Shown: positions 44,530 through 53,558, numbered from the stretch's first letter. The stretch is 64,000 nucleotides of DNA from an uncultured Clostridia bacterium (GCA_934157035.1 CAKPHG010000001.1:124001-188000), one strand, 5' to 3'. Numbers and translations: made by a program. Notes: a model not told the origin generated them from the sequence alone.

Positions 44530-45203
44530 TACTTTCCATCCTTTTCTTGACAGAAAAAGTTTCCTTTTCCATCTATTGTTGCTATTAAAGTATTTTGTGG
44601 TTTTATATTAAAAGCCTTTATTTGTTTTTCTAACCATTTATAATCTTTTCCAAGTTTCTTTAAATTTTCTTCCATTACTTTTCCATCTATAATTAAATCA
44701 TAAGATATTCCTTCATATTCTGGCATTATATTAAAATCTTCTGGAATTGTATTTCTTTTATTTGGTTTTTGTATAACTGTAACTTGTCCACTTGTTTCTA
44801 ATATTGCATATTCTACATCTCCTATATTAAATATATTATTCACTCTTAATCTTTCTTCTAGCTCATTTATAGTAAATCTTTCTTTCTTCATGTTTCTTTC
44901 ATTTATTTTTCCTCTATATATTAATACACTTGGTCTTCCACATATTATTTCTCTCATTTTTATACTTTTTAAATTTATAACAGATATTACCAAATGCATT
45001 AGTAGCAATCCCAAAATAGGTATAACTCCATTGCTTATTGGTATTCCTGGCTCTGCCATAGGAATTGTAGCTAAGTCTGCAATCATAATAGAAATAGCTA
45101 ATTCAAATGGTTGCATTTGTCCTATTTCTCTTTTTCCCATAAATCGCATTACTATTAATACAAGTATGTATAAAATTATTGCTCTTACAAATATTAGTAA
45201 CAT
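44529..45203 (-). CDS. DUF421 (YetF-like) membrane protein
   Basis: The 224-residue protein has three N-terminal membrane segments (about 1-75) with the family motifs ILYILVLIVMRFMGKREIGQMQPFELAISIMIADLATIPM and a cytoplasmic YetF C-terminal domain (RPSVLIYRGKINERNMKKERFTINEL, QVTVIQKP). DUF421 proteins are of unknown function and commonly pair with DUF4363. The start has a weak AGGT-like site (AAGTGAGGTAATAAA). It is divergent from the downstream plus-strand gene at 45354. Confidence 0.9.
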   Translation of the reverse strand: MLLIFVRAIILYILVLIVMRFMGKREIGQMQPFELAISIMIADLATIPMAEPGIPISNGVIPILGLLLMHLVISVINLKSIKMREIICGRPSVLIYRGKINERNMKKERFTINELEERLRVNNIFNIGDVEYAILETSGQVTVIQKPNKRNTIPEDFNIMPEYEGISYDLIIDGKVMEENLKKLGKDYKWLEKQIKAFNIKPQNTLIATIDGKGNFFCQEKDGK

Positions 45204-45353
45204 TTTATTACCTCACTTTTATTTTTTTATTTATTTTTTACTATTTTAAAAGCTATTATTCATCTTTGTATATTTTTTATAAAAATGTTAATACTACAAA
45301 TATATAAAAATGAATTTTTTATTTGAAAATAATTAAAACGAGGAGGTTTTACT

Positions 45354-45731
45354 ATGTCAGATAATCATGTAGATACACAGTCTAAAAATGGAACTAGTAC
45401 TGTATGGCAAATTGTTGGTAGATTAGTAACAGCTGCTATAGTTCTTGCTATTACAGCATTCTTCACACCTGGTTTTCATATAAACAATTTTTGGACATTA
45501 GCTGCTGCCGCCATTGTTCTTACTTTAATAGACTATTTAATTGCAAAATTCACTGGTCTTCATGCTAGTCCATTTGGAAAAGGTTTTGTAGGTTTTGTAC
45601 TTTCTGCAGTTGTTTTATATGTAACACAATACTTTGTAGCAGGATATACCATTTCATGGATGGCTGCTATTGTTGGTGCTTTAATCTATGGTGTTGTTGA
45701 CTATTTCCTACCTGGCGATCAACAAATGTAA
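45354..45731 (+). CDS. Four-segment small membrane protein, holin-superfamily-IV-like
   Basis: The 125-residue protein has about four hydrophobic segments (WQIVGRLVTAAIVLAITAFF, FWTLAAAAIVLTLIDYLIA, FVLSAVVLYVTQYFVAG, ISWMAAIVGALIYGVVDYFLP) after a polar N-terminus. The pattern and the PGFHIN turn resemble the 4-TM holin-like (superfamily IV) family. No other phage gene is nearby, so a lytic role is not implied. The start follows ACGAGGAGGTTTTACT. Confidence 0.75.
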   Translation: MSDNHVDTQSKNGTSTVWQIVGRLVTAAIVLAITAFFTPGFHINNFWTLAAAAIVLTLIDYLIAKFTGLHASPFGKGFVGFVLSAVVLYVTQYFVAGYTISWMAAIVGALIYGVVDYFLPGDQQM

Positions 45732-45742
45732 TGTCTTAAACA

Positions 45743-45781
45743 AAAAATGGATAAGAAATTAATTTCTTATCCATTTTTATT
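45743..45781 (+). terminator. Convergent terminator between the 125-residue membrane protein and spoIVA
   Basis: A stem (AAAAATGGATAAGAAAT / ATTTCTTATCCATTTTT) with a 2-base loop and T-rich flank, able to act in both directions. Confidence 0.92.
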
Positions 45782-45804
45782 TAATATTAATAACACTACA
45801 TAAT

Positions 45805-47286
45805 TTATAAAATTATACAAATTAGTCCTCCACTTCCTTCATTTACTATACGCTCTAATGTTTCTTGTAATTTTTCTTGTGCATCTTCTGGCATTCTGCA
45901 AAGTTTATTTTGAAGTCCTTCATTTACAAGCTCATGTAAACTTTTTCCGAATATATTTGACTCCCAAATTTTTTGAGGATCAGATTCAAATTCAGAAAGA
46001 AGATAATTAACTAGTTCTTCTGATTGTTTTTCGCTACCTACAATAGGTGATACTTCTGTTTCTATATCTGCTCGAATCATATGTATTGAAGGAGCCTTCG
46101 CTTTCAATTTTACACCAAATCTTGAACCTTGTTTAACCATTTCTGGTTCATCTAATATAAGTTCATCCATAGAAGGAGTTACAATTCCATAACCTTTTGC
46201 TTTCACCTCTTCTAGTGCATAAGCTATTTTATCATATTCTTTTTTAGTGTTAGCAAATGTAGTTATTGTAGAGAATAAATCTCCCTCATTTTGAATATTT
46301 ACCCCAGAAATTTCTGTTAAAACCTTATAAAATAGATCATCCATTAATTGAATAGAGATATTAACACTTCCTGTGCCTAATAAAATTTCATCTACACTTG
46401 TTCTATTTATTATGTCTGTTTTTTGTATTTTTGTTATACTAGAATCTATTTGTTTTAATAAATAAACATCATTAAAGGCATCTTTTATTTGGGAATATAA
46501 TTCTTTCTTTAACCAATGATCATTTGATAGACCATCCACCCAATGAGGAAAATTTAAATTTATTTGTTCAATAGGAAATTCATATAGTATTTTATCAAAT
46601 ATATTATTGATATCATCCAAATCTAAAGTTGAACAATTTGTAGGAATTACAGGAACAGCATATTTTTCTTGTAAACGTTTTGCTAAAGCCAAAGTATAAT
46701 CTGAAGTAGGATTAGCAGAATTTAAAACTATAACAAATGGTTTATTTAATGCTTTTAATTCATTTACAACTCTTCCTTCTGCTTCAATATAATCTTCTCT
46801 AGGAATGTCTGTAATAGAACCATCTGTTGTTACTAAAATTCCAATTGTTGAATGTTCTTCAATAACTTTTTTTGTTCCCATTTCTGCTGCTTGCTCAAAT
46901 GGAATTTCAGTTTCATTCCATGGAGTTTTTACCATTCTTGGCATATCGTCCTCTAAATATCCAATAGCATTATCTACCAAATATCCAACACAATCTACCA
47001 TACGTGTTTTTAATTTTATATTTTCCCCTAATGTAATTTCAATAGCTTCATTAGGAATAAATTTTGGCTCTGTGGTCATAATTGTCCTACCAGAAGCACT
47101 CTGTGGCAATTCATCTAAAGCCCTTTCTCTTTTGTATTCATTGTCTATGTTTGGAATAACCAATAAGTCCATAAATCTTTTTATAAAAGTAGATTTACCT
47201 GTTCTAACTGGTCCAACAACTCCAACATAGATGTCACCATCTGTACGTTTTGCTATATCTTGATATACTGATAATCTTTCTTCCAT
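45805..47286 (-). CDS. spoIVA: Stage IV sporulation protein A, spore-coat ATPase
   Basis: SpoIVA polymerises on the outer forespore membrane using ATP and forms the basement layer of the coat. The 493 residues include the P-loop GPVRTGKST (25-33), the TRMVDCVGYLVDNAIGYLE and TDGSITDIPREDYIEAEGRVVNEL segments, and the C-terminal CIIL-type end seen in the family. The start is ATG 47286 after TAAGGAGGTATCTATTTAAC. It has a separate leader and is divergent from the UDPGP gene. Confidence 0.97.
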   Translation of the reverse strand: MEERLSVYQDIAKRTDGDIYVGVVGPVRTGKSTFIKRFMDLLVIPNIDNEYKRERALDELPQSASGRTIMTTEPKFIPNEAIEITLGENIKLKTRMVDCVGYLVDNAIGYLEDDMPRMVKTPWNETEIPFEQAAEMGTKKVIEEHSTIGILVTTDGSITDIPREDYIEAEGRVVNELKALNKPFVIVLNSANPTSDYTLALAKRLQEKYAVPVIPTNCSTLDLDDINNIFDKILYEFPIEQINLNFPHWVDGLSNDHWLKKELYSQIKDAFNDVYLLKQIDSSITKIQKTDIINRTSVDEILLGTGSVNISIQLMDDLFYKVLTEISGVNIQNEGDLFSTITTFANTKKEYDKIAYALEEVKAKGYGIVTPSMDELILDEPEMVKQGSRFGVKLKAKAPSIHMIRADIETEVSPIVGSEKQSEELVNYLLSEFESDPQKIWESNIFGKSLHELVNEGLQNKLCRMPEDAQEKLQETLERIVNEGSGGLICIIL

Positions 47287-47444
47287 GTTAAATAGATACC
47301 TCCTTAAAAATGTTTGTACTAATAAACTTTAATTAATGTATATTAGACAAATTTAGGACTTATGACTAATTTATAAAAATAAATTGAACAAATTTATTTG
47401 GTGTGGTAATATTATATAGTATATATAGAAATGAGGTTTTATTT

Positions 47445-48672
47445 ATGAATAACTATGAAAAAGCAATTAAGCTTTCAGAAAAATATAATCAGCCAGCTTT
47501 AAAAAATGAATTAGAAAAAAATAAAAATAGAGAACTAATAGAACAAATATTATCTATAGATTTTGAACAGATAAATTTAATAAAAAATGAAATTGGAAAA
47601 GAAAAAAACTTTTCAAATGATGTCATCGAAAATATACATTATACAGACCCTACCACTCTTTCAGAAGATTTATTGAAATCTTATGAAAAACTCGGAGAAA
47701 ATATAATTTGTAATGGTCATTACGCTGTAGTTACTATGGCAGGAGGTCAACGGAACAAGGCTTGGTCATAATGGTCCAAAAGGTACTTTTTTAGTAGATA
47801 TAAAACCTGAACCAAAGTATATTTTTCAAATTCTTGCTAACACATTAGAATCATCAAACAGAAAATATAATACAGTAATTCCATGGTATATAATGACAAG
47901 CAAGGAAAATAACAAAGATACAATTAATTTTTTTGAAAAACATTCTTATTTTAATTATCCAAAAGATAGCATCAAATTTTTTATTCAAGGTGAAATGCCT
48001 TTATTAAATGAGAATGGACAATTTTTATTAGATGAAACTGGTAAAATTCAATTTGCTTCTGACGGAAATGGAAGTATATATCGTTCTATGAAAAACAATA
48101 AAATATTAGAAGACATGAAAAAAAGGAATATAAAATGGGTTTATATTTGCTCTGTTGATAATATTTTACTAAAAATGGTAGAACCTACTTTAGTTGGCTT
48201 AACTATTACACAAGAAAATGAAATTGCCTCTAAAACAATCATAAAGAAAAATGCCAAAGAAAGAGTTGGTGTGTTTTGTTTAAGAAATAGAAAACCTTCT
48301 GTAATAGAATATAGTGAACTTCCAGAAGATATGGCTGAGCAAGTCGATGAAAACGGTGAACTTGTATTTGGCGAATCACATATTATGTGTAACTTATTTT
48401 CATTAAATGCTTTGGAAAAACTTGCAGATATCAGACTTCCATATCATATAGCACATAAAAAAATTACACATTGGTTAAATGGAGTAAAAATAGAACCAAC
48501 TGAGCCTAATTCATACAAAATGGAATCTTTTATTTTTGATGCATTTACTTATTTTAATGATATTACTTTGCTTAGAGGAAAAAGAGAAGAAGATTTTGCA
48601 CCTATAAAAAATAAAGAAGGTAACGATAGCCCTCAAACAGCTATTGAATTATACAATAAAAGGATGAATTAA
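47445..48672 (+). CDS. UDPGP-type 1 uridylyltransferase, needs a +1 shift at CGG
   Basis: The family makes UDP-sugars (UDP-glucose or UDP-N-acetylglucosamine) from UTP and a sugar phosphate. The ATG at 47445 follows AATGAGGTTTTATTT. The N-terminal 102 residues end in VVTMAGGQ, where an in-frame CGG at 47751-47753 leads to a stop 7 codons on. Skipping the C gives AGGQGTRLGHNGPKGTF, the UTP-binding loop, and then one frame of 306 residues with PWYIMTS, KDSIKFFIQGEMP and YHIAHKKI segments. Total 408 residues, as usual for the family. It is followed by a terminator and a transglycosylase gene. The exact sugar specificity is unknown. Confidence 0.9.
47751..47754 (+). other. CGG +1 frameshift site in the UDPGP gene
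   Basis: The zero-frame reading is CAA CGG AAC; the productive reading is CAA (C) GGA ACA, giving Q-G-T of the GGQGTR nucleotide-binding loop. Confidence 0.8.
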
Positions 48673-48695
48673 AAAATTTTCATCCTTTTGTTTTT
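48657..48695 (+). terminator. Terminator of the UDPGP gene
   Basis: The arms AAAAGGATGAATT and ATTTTCATCCTTTT are followed by GTTTTT; the hairpin overlaps the stop codon. Confidence 0.85.
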
Positions 48696-48758
48696 ACAAA
48701 AAACTTTCCCTTTTTGTAAAATTATAGTATAATGTATTTGAAAATAATGGAGGTACAA

Positions 48759-49454
48759 ATGAAATTTATAAAAAAACTATTACTTATTATCTTAGTTATT
48801 GTTATTATAGTAGGAAGTATTATATTTTTAAATGGATATAAACTCTATAAAACTACTTTAGATAATTTAAGTCTTTCAGATAAAATTACTCAAATAAAAA
48901 ATGATGAAAACTATGTTTATATTGGTGATGTTCCAGATTATTATACAAATGCTATTATCGCCGTAGAAGATCATCGCTTTAAAAATCATGGTGCCATAGA
49001 TATTATTGCTATTTTAAGGGCTACTGTTTCAAATATTCAAGCTAAAGAATTCAATGAAGGTGGTAGTACTATAACTCAACAGGTTGCTAAAAATTTATAT
49101 TTTATTTCTGAGGATGATGTAATTTCTAGAAAAATAGCTGAAGCATTAGTCGCTTTTGATTTAGAAAAAAATTATTCTAAAGATGACATCCTAGAATTTT
49201 ATATAAATACCATTTATTTTGGTGAAGGCTATTATGGTATTAAAGAAGCTTCAAATGGATATTATAAAAAAGAACCAAAAGATATGAATTTAGATGAAGC
49301 TACTATGCTTGCTGGTGTTCCAAATGCTCCTTCTGTTTACGCTCCAACTATTAACCCAGATTTAGCAAAAAGCAGGCAAAATAAAGTTATTCGCTCTATG
49401 GTTGAATACGGCTACCTTTCACAAGAAGAAGCTAATAAAGTTTTAAACAAATAA
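48759..49454 (+). CDS. mtgA: Monofunctional peptidoglycan glycosyltransferase (GT51)
   Basis: It polymerises lipid II into glycan strands on the outer face of the membrane. The 231 residues start with a membrane anchor (residues 5-25) and hold the GT51 motifs: catalytic EDHRFKNHGAID, GGSTITQQVAKNLY, RKIAEALVAFDLEKNYSKDDILEFYIN and the AGVPNAPSVYAP segment. No transpeptidase domain is present. The ATG at 48759 was chosen because GGAGGTACAA precedes it; a TATAAT -10 is at 48728-48733. The symbol is given by function; B. subtilis lacks a strict orthologue. Confidence 0.92.
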   Translation: MKFIKKLLLIILVIVIIVGSIIFLNGYKLYKTTLDNLSLSDKITQIKNDENYVYIGDVPDYYTNAIIAVEDHRFKNHGAIDIIAILRATVSNIQAKEFNEGGSTITQQVAKNLYFISEDDVISRKIAEALVAFDLEKNYSKDDILEFYINTIYFGEGYYGIKEASNGYYKKEPKDMNLDEATMLAGVPNAPSVYAPTINPDLAKSRQNKVIRSMVEYGYLSQEEANKVLNK

Positions 49455-49486
49455 AGAGTAATATCAAATATTGATATTACTCTTTA
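49453..49486 (+). terminator. Terminator of the glycosyltransferase gene
   Basis: A perfect stem (AAAGAGTAATATCAA / TTGATATTACTCTTT) with a 3-4-base loop starts at the stop codon. Confidence 0.92.
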
Positions 49487-49494
49487 TCTTCATT

Positions 49495-49857
49495 TTACTC
49501 CTCTTCCTCCTCAGAATCTGAGCTTCTTTGACTAACTATTTTAGTTACATTCATATCTGTTATAAAGTCAAATAACAATTCTAATTTTATTGTTTCCATT
49601 TTCTCATCCTTCAAGTACTCATTTAAAGGTTCCACTTTCGTAATATATGGCTTATTAAAAGTTTTGGAATTTTTGTTCTTTTCTAACTTTACTCCGGAAA
49701 AAAGCTCATAATATTCGTCCTTTTTCTTTGTTCCTAAGTAATACAAAGTAACAACCTGAGGTCCCCAGCCAGCTCCGTCATCATAGTTAGATACAATTTC
49801 TGTTGTTAATACATATACATCATTACACCGTACCTTTTTTTTCTTAAAAATTTCCAT
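49495..49857 (-). CDS. Hypothetical protein with an acidic tail, 120 aa
   Basis: Unrecognised. It is a soluble protein with a lysine-rich start (MEIFKKKKVRCNDVYVL), a beta-rich middle (VVTLYYLGTKKKDEYYELFSG) and a helical region ending in SSDSEEEEE. It contains an in-frame CGG arginine (codon 10), which the core genes avoid, so it may be acquired. The start follows TTTAGGAGGAAAAAGT. It shares its orientation with the 51-residue gene 170 bases upstream. Confidence 0.75.
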   Translation of the reverse strand: MEIFKKKKVRCNDVYVLTTEIVSNYDDGAGWGPQVVTLYYLGTKKKDEYYELFSGVKLEKNKNSKTFNKPYITKVEPLNEYLKDEKMETIKLELLFDFITDMNVTKIVSQRSSDSEEEEE

Positions 49858-50027
49858 ACTTTTTCCTCCTAAAATTAATTAATTTTTTAGATTTCTAATA
49901 AAAATATGAAAATATTATACCATGGTTTTATGTAAATAGCAAGCACAATTATTTAACTTTATATTTTCTATATGTAGGTTTGTCAAACATACGTCACATG
50001 TTAACTATACTTTACAAATTTATATCA

Positions 50028-50183
50028 TTATTCACTAAAATATTTATTTAATATTAATTCATAAGCTTTCTTTACATCTTTCTCTTCAGTTAGATTAATA
50101 CCTGTATTTTTAATTTCTTGAAACATATTATTCTTTATATTATTAATTTCATCTAATCTCACTGTTATTTCAATTTGCTTCAT
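50028..50183 (-). CDS. Small protein, 51 aa
   Basis: A short ORF starting MKQIEITVRLDEINNIKNNM and ending in KAYELILNKYFSE. AAAAGGAGGGTTTATATT precedes the start. The strand-then-helices layout could fit a ribbon-helix-helix DNA-binding protein, but that is only an inference from length and charge. It lies just after the tRNA pair on the same strand and before the 120-residue gene. Confidence 0.65.
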   Translation of the reverse strand: MKQIEITVRLDEINNIKNNMFQEIKNTGINLTEEKDVKKAYELILNKYFSE

Positions 50184-50274
50184 AATATAAACCCTCCTTT
50201 TTTTCTATAGATTCATATTGTAAAATTAAGCTTGTTATGCTGCAGAACTTTTGTTTGTATTGATAGTAAAAAAT

Positions 50275-50296
50275 AAAAACAAGTCTCCTTGTTTTT
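50275..50296 (-). terminator. Terminator of the tRNA transcript
   Basis: The arms AAAAACAAG and CTTGTTTTT lie directly after tRNA-Tyr, followed by ATTTTTTAC on the minus strand. Confidence 0.88.
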
Positions 50297-50297
50297 A

Positions 50298-50383
50298 TGG
50301 TGGGCAGGGATGGATTCGAACCATCGTACTCGTATGAGAACAGATTTACAGTCTGCCGCCTTTAGCCACTCGGCCACCTACCC
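50298..50383 (-). tRNA. tRNA-Tyr (GTA anticodon)
   Basis: A class II tRNA with a long variable arm. On the minus strand: acceptor GGGTAGG pairing with CCTGCCC, D-arm GCCGAGTGGCTAAAGGC, anticodon loop CTGTAAA with GTA, T-arm GATGGTTCGAATCCATC and encoded CCA. It is followed by a terminator. Confidence 0.96.
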
Positions 50384-50411
50384 ATATATTAAATTATGTC
50401 TAAAAATAAAA

Positions 50412-50488
50412 TGGTGCTCCCTCAAGGATTCGAACCTTGGACCCACCGGTTATGAGCCGGTTGCTCTGACCAACTGAGCTAAGGGAGC
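50412..50488 (-). tRNA. tRNA with CAT anticodon (elongator Met or Ile2)
   Basis: On the minus strand: acceptor GCTCCCT / AGGGAGC, D-arm AGCTCAGTTGGTCAGAGC, anticodon stem-loop CCGGCTCATAACCGG, T-arm CAAGGTTCGAATCCTTG and encoded CCA. It lacks the initiator features (three G-C pairs flanking the loop). Met versus lysidine-modified Ile cannot be decided by eye. It is co-transcribed with tRNA-Tyr. Confidence 0.93.
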
Positions 50489-50588
50489 ATGTGCTTAACA
50501 CAAGTTTGATTATACAAAACTTTTTATTTATTGTCAATAGATAATTCAATTTTTTTTATTATTTTTTTACATTTTTTATTCTTAGTTA

Positions 50589-50622
50589 AAGGTAAGTTAG
50601 AAAAATAGCATTCTAACCTACC
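50589..50622 (-). terminator. Stem-loop downstream of the 282-residue gene
   Basis: The arms AAAGGTAGGTTAG and CTAACTTACCTTT (one mismatch) pair around an AT loop; the following T content is weak, so it may be only partly efficient. Confidence 0.65.
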
Positions 50623-50632
50623 TTTAAGCTAA

Positions 50633-51481
50633 CTATTTTTGTTCTTTTCTTCCTTCTGGTAATGCTGGTACATCTAAAACTATTCTTATTCTAAATGCAT
50701 ATCTTATAGCTCTACCAAATTTACTCTCTTTAATTCTTTGCCATAATGAAGGTTTTACTTCAAATCTTGTTTCTTCAATATATTGATTATTTTCTTCTTT
50801 TAGCACTTCTGCTGCTTCATCTATTACTTTTTCATTTTCTATTTTCTCTACTTCTTCTTGTGGTGTTGGAATTAATTTTAAAGCATCTGCAATTTCTATT
50901 CCTATATAACTTAATGCTTTTGATCTATCTTCTATTCTTTCCATATCTATTTCAATATGTAAGTTTGATTCTAAGTTTACTATTCTTGCGTTTACAAGTT
51001 TTAAAGCATCTTGATAATTTTGAGTTGTTGTACTTCTTGCTTTACCAATTATTTCTAATGTTTCTACTATATCTTCTGGTAAGTTTCCAGAAGCTTCTTT
51101 TAATGTTTGTTTCCATCCATCTTCTTTATTTACAACAACTTCTAATATATCTTTTAATTGTCCAGCTAATGCTATATTTAATTCTCTTTGACGAATTAGT
51201 TCTTCTATTTGTTTTGTATTTTCTTCAAATTGGTTTGTTGCGAATTCCACCAATCCGTAAGCTGCTTTATATACACTTGATGGAAAATTCTTTTTCTTTG
51301 GATATTCTACCAAGTATGTTTTTATTGATTCTATTAAATCTTTAAAGTATGTATCATCATCTAATTGAATGATTTGTTTTTTACTTTTTGGATTAATTAA
51401 TTTTTGTACTTTATCAATATTTGATAACATTTTTTCTTCTGTGATTACCATTCTCACATTTACTATGCCAGATTTAGACAT
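50633..51481 (-). CDS. Hypothetical helical protein, 282 aa
   Basis: Unrecognised. It is largely alpha-helical with several coiled segments (EENTKQIEELIRQRELNIALAGQLKDILEVV). The C-terminus is basic (KPSLWQRIKESKFGRAIRYAFRIRI) and then has a VLDVPALPEG tail, which could bind membrane or nucleic acid. No signal peptide. The start follows GGGAGGAGTTTACA. Neighbours are the CAU tRNA and the acyl-CoA ligase; no operon partner is close. Confidence 0.82.
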   Translation of the reverse strand: MSKSGIVNVRMVITEEKMLSNIDKVQKLINPKSKKQIIQLDDDTYFKDLIESIKTYLVEYPKKKNFPSSVYKAAYGLVEFATNQFEENTKQIEELIRQRELNIALAGQLKDILEVVVNKEDGWKQTLKEASGNLPEDIVETLEIIGKARSTTTQNYQDALKLVNARIVNLESNLHIEIDMERIEDRSKALSYIGIEIADALKLIPTPQEEVEKIENEKVIDEAAEVLKEENNQYIEETRFEVKPSLWQRIKESKFGRAIRYAFRIRIVLDVPALPEGRKEQK

Positions 51482-51688
51482 TGTAAACTCCTCCCCTTTT
51501 CCTATGTATTATTGCATTTTATGTTCTATTACAAAAAAATACAATAGGAATCATAATATTTTATAATTTGACTTCATTTTTATTTTAATACAAAATATTT
51601 AATTCTGTCAATAGCAAAATCGTTATTTCCGTAAATATTTTTTATTTTTTGGGAATTTTTTTCTACTTTATTTTTTTATAAAATATTT

Positions 51689-53557
51689 CTATTTATCTTT
51701 ATTTATTTCTACATATCTTTTTATTTTCATTGTAGTTGTTTTTGCAAATTCATCTTTCTTTATTTCTAATTTTTTAATTGCTTTGTATGAAGTTAGTTGG
51801 TGATTCACTTCTTTTATTTTTTCCCAAATAATATCATGAATTTGTTCATCTGTTAATTCACCTTTATGTTCTTTTTGTATTTCTTCTAAGTTTGGTATTA
51901 CTTTTGCAGTAATGATTAATTCTTTTTCTCCTTCTACTTCTTTACCATATACCATACATTCTTTAATTTCTGGTATATTTCCTAGCATTAATTCTATTTC
52001 TTCTGGATATATATTTTTTCCATTTTGTGTTACTATAACATTTTTTATTCTTCCTGTTATATATAAGAAGCCTTCTTTATCTAAGTAACCAACATCTCCT
52101 GAATGAAACCATCTATTACCTTCTTCATCTGTTTCTATTACTGCATCTGTTGCTTCTTTATCTTCATAATATCCAAGCATTAAAGTTTCACTCTTAATTA
52201 ATACTTCTCCTTCCCCTTTTTCATTTGGATTATCTATTTTTAATTCTGCACAAACAACTGCTTTTCCTGCTGATCCTACTTTTGGTTCATATTGTGGTGT
52301 AAGAGCTGCTATTGGTGCTGTTTCCGTTAATCCGTAGCCTTGTAGGAATATTATTCCTAAATCTTGCATCCATTTTCCTACTTTTGAATCTATTGGAGCT
52401 GCTGCTGAAACTACAAATCTTAATTTACCACCTAAGTTTTCATATATTTCCTTAAATACATTTTTCTTTATATCTACACCTACATTTTTTAATGCATTTG
52501 TTATTTGCATCATTGAATTTACCATAGCTGTTTTTCCACTTTTATCTATTGTTTGATTTATTTTTTTATAAAGATTTTCTATTAATAATGGAACTGCAAG
52601 TAATGCTGTTGGTTCTGTCTCTTTTAAGTTTGGTACTATATATTTTAATCCTTGGCACACTGCAATAGAAGATCCTCTTGCAACTGGAAGTAAAAATCCT
52701 ATTGTAGATTCATAAGTATGATGTAATGGTAATATAGAAAAGAATCTATCTGTTTCGTGTATTTTTACGTATGGATTTACTGCATTAATATTTTGTGCTA
52801 AGTTTTTATTACATATCATAACACCTTTTGAGTTAGATGTAGTTCCTGAAGTAAATATTAGTACTTTAAATTCTTCTGGATCTATTTCTATTTTTTCAAA
52901 TGAACTATCTCCTTTTTCTAGTAATTTTTTTCCTTGACTAATAACTGTGTTTAGTCCTACTTCTCTTCCTTGTAGTTTGTCATCTGAATTCATTTGCATA
53001 AAATATTTTACCCCTGGAAGCTTATCTTCTACTTTTTTAATTATATCTTTTTTCTTTGTAGAATATATAACAGCTGTTGCTCTTGATCTGTTTATAACAT
53101 TTTCTATTTCATTTGCTGGTAATTCTTTATCTACTGGAACTGCTATTCCAACACCACAAAGCATAGCCATATATGAAACATACCAATGATATGTATTTTC
53201 TCCTATTATAACTATTCTTTCATTTTTTAAATTATATTTATTTGTTAATGCTGTCCCTAAAGCTATTACATCATCTGTAAATTCTTTATATGTAATTTCT
53301 GTAAAATTACCTTTTGAATTGAACTTTTCTAACATAAATATATTATCTGCATATTTTTCTTTTGCCATTTGAAATATTTCTTTTATTGTCTTATAATCTG
53401 TTGTCTCATAACCTCTTTGCTTTCTTTTTTGTGCTATTACTTGCTTTTTTTGTAATCTTTCATAGTCTACTTTTACTTCCTCAATATTTTCTACATCTTT
53501 CATTTGTATTTTTTTAAATTTAAAATTTGGTATTTTAAAATCTTTTAATATTCTCAT
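51689..53557 (-). CDS. Long-chain acyl-CoA ligase (AMP-forming)
   Basis: It activates a fatty acid with ATP and CoA. The 622-residue protein has the AMP-binding motifs: FTSGTTSNSKGV (P-loop-like A3), the LQGYGLTETAP motif (A5), WFHSGDVGYLDKEGFLYITGRIKNVIVTQNGKNIYPEEIE (A7-A8) and the TTTMKIKRY lysine end. It fits the long-chain ligase type. It is one base after the TetR gene, so the two are in an operon and TetR probably controls it. The start follows AAAAGGAGAAATAAA. Confidence 0.93.
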   Translation of the reverse strand: MRILKDFKIPNFKFKKIQMKDVENIEEVKVDYERLQKKQVIAQKRKQRGYETTDYKTIKEIFQMAKEKYADNIFMLEKFNSKGNFTEITYKEFTDDVIALGTALTNKYNLKNERIVIIGENTYHWYVSYMAMLCGVGIAVPVDKELPANEIENVINRSRATAVIYSTKKKDIIKKVEDKLPGVKYFMQMNSDDKLQGREVGLNTVISQGKKLLEKGDSSFEKIEIDPEEFKVLIFTSGTTSNSKGVMICNKNLAQNINAVNPYVKIHETDRFFSILPLHHTYESTIGFLLPVARGSSIAVCQGLKYIVPNLKETEPTALLAVPLLIENLYKKINQTIDKSGKTAMVNSMMQITNALKNVGVDIKKNVFKEIYENLGGKLRFVVSAAAPIDSKVGKWMQDLGIIFLQGYGLTETAPIAALTPQYEPKVGSAGKAVVCAELKIDNPNEKGEGEVLIKSETLMLGYYEDKEATDAVIETDEEGNRWFHSGDVGYLDKEGFLYITGRIKNVIVTQNGKNIYPEEIELMLGNIPEIKECMVYGKEVEGEKELIITAKVIPNLEEIQKEHKGELTDEQIHDIIWEKIKEVNHQLTSYKAIKKLEIKKDEFAKTTTMKIKRYVEINKDK

Positions 53558-53558
53558 T

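Noticed and set aside
25546..47754. Random sequencing error as the only cause of the four frameshifts
   Set aside because: All four are the same insertion (C before GGAA) in unrelated genes, on both strands, and not in homopolymers. Raw reads are still needed to exclude a systematic, motif-linked base-calling error; an intact CAGGAAG in trpS argues against a simple context effect.
47893..48672. Separate protein starting at 47893
   Set aside because: It begins inside the uridylyltransferase; the frame is continuous upstream to the CGG site at 47751.
50289..50477. Plus-strand ORF over the tRNA pair
   Set aside because: It is the antisense of tRNA-Tyr and the CAU tRNA, a well-known source of spurious ORFs.
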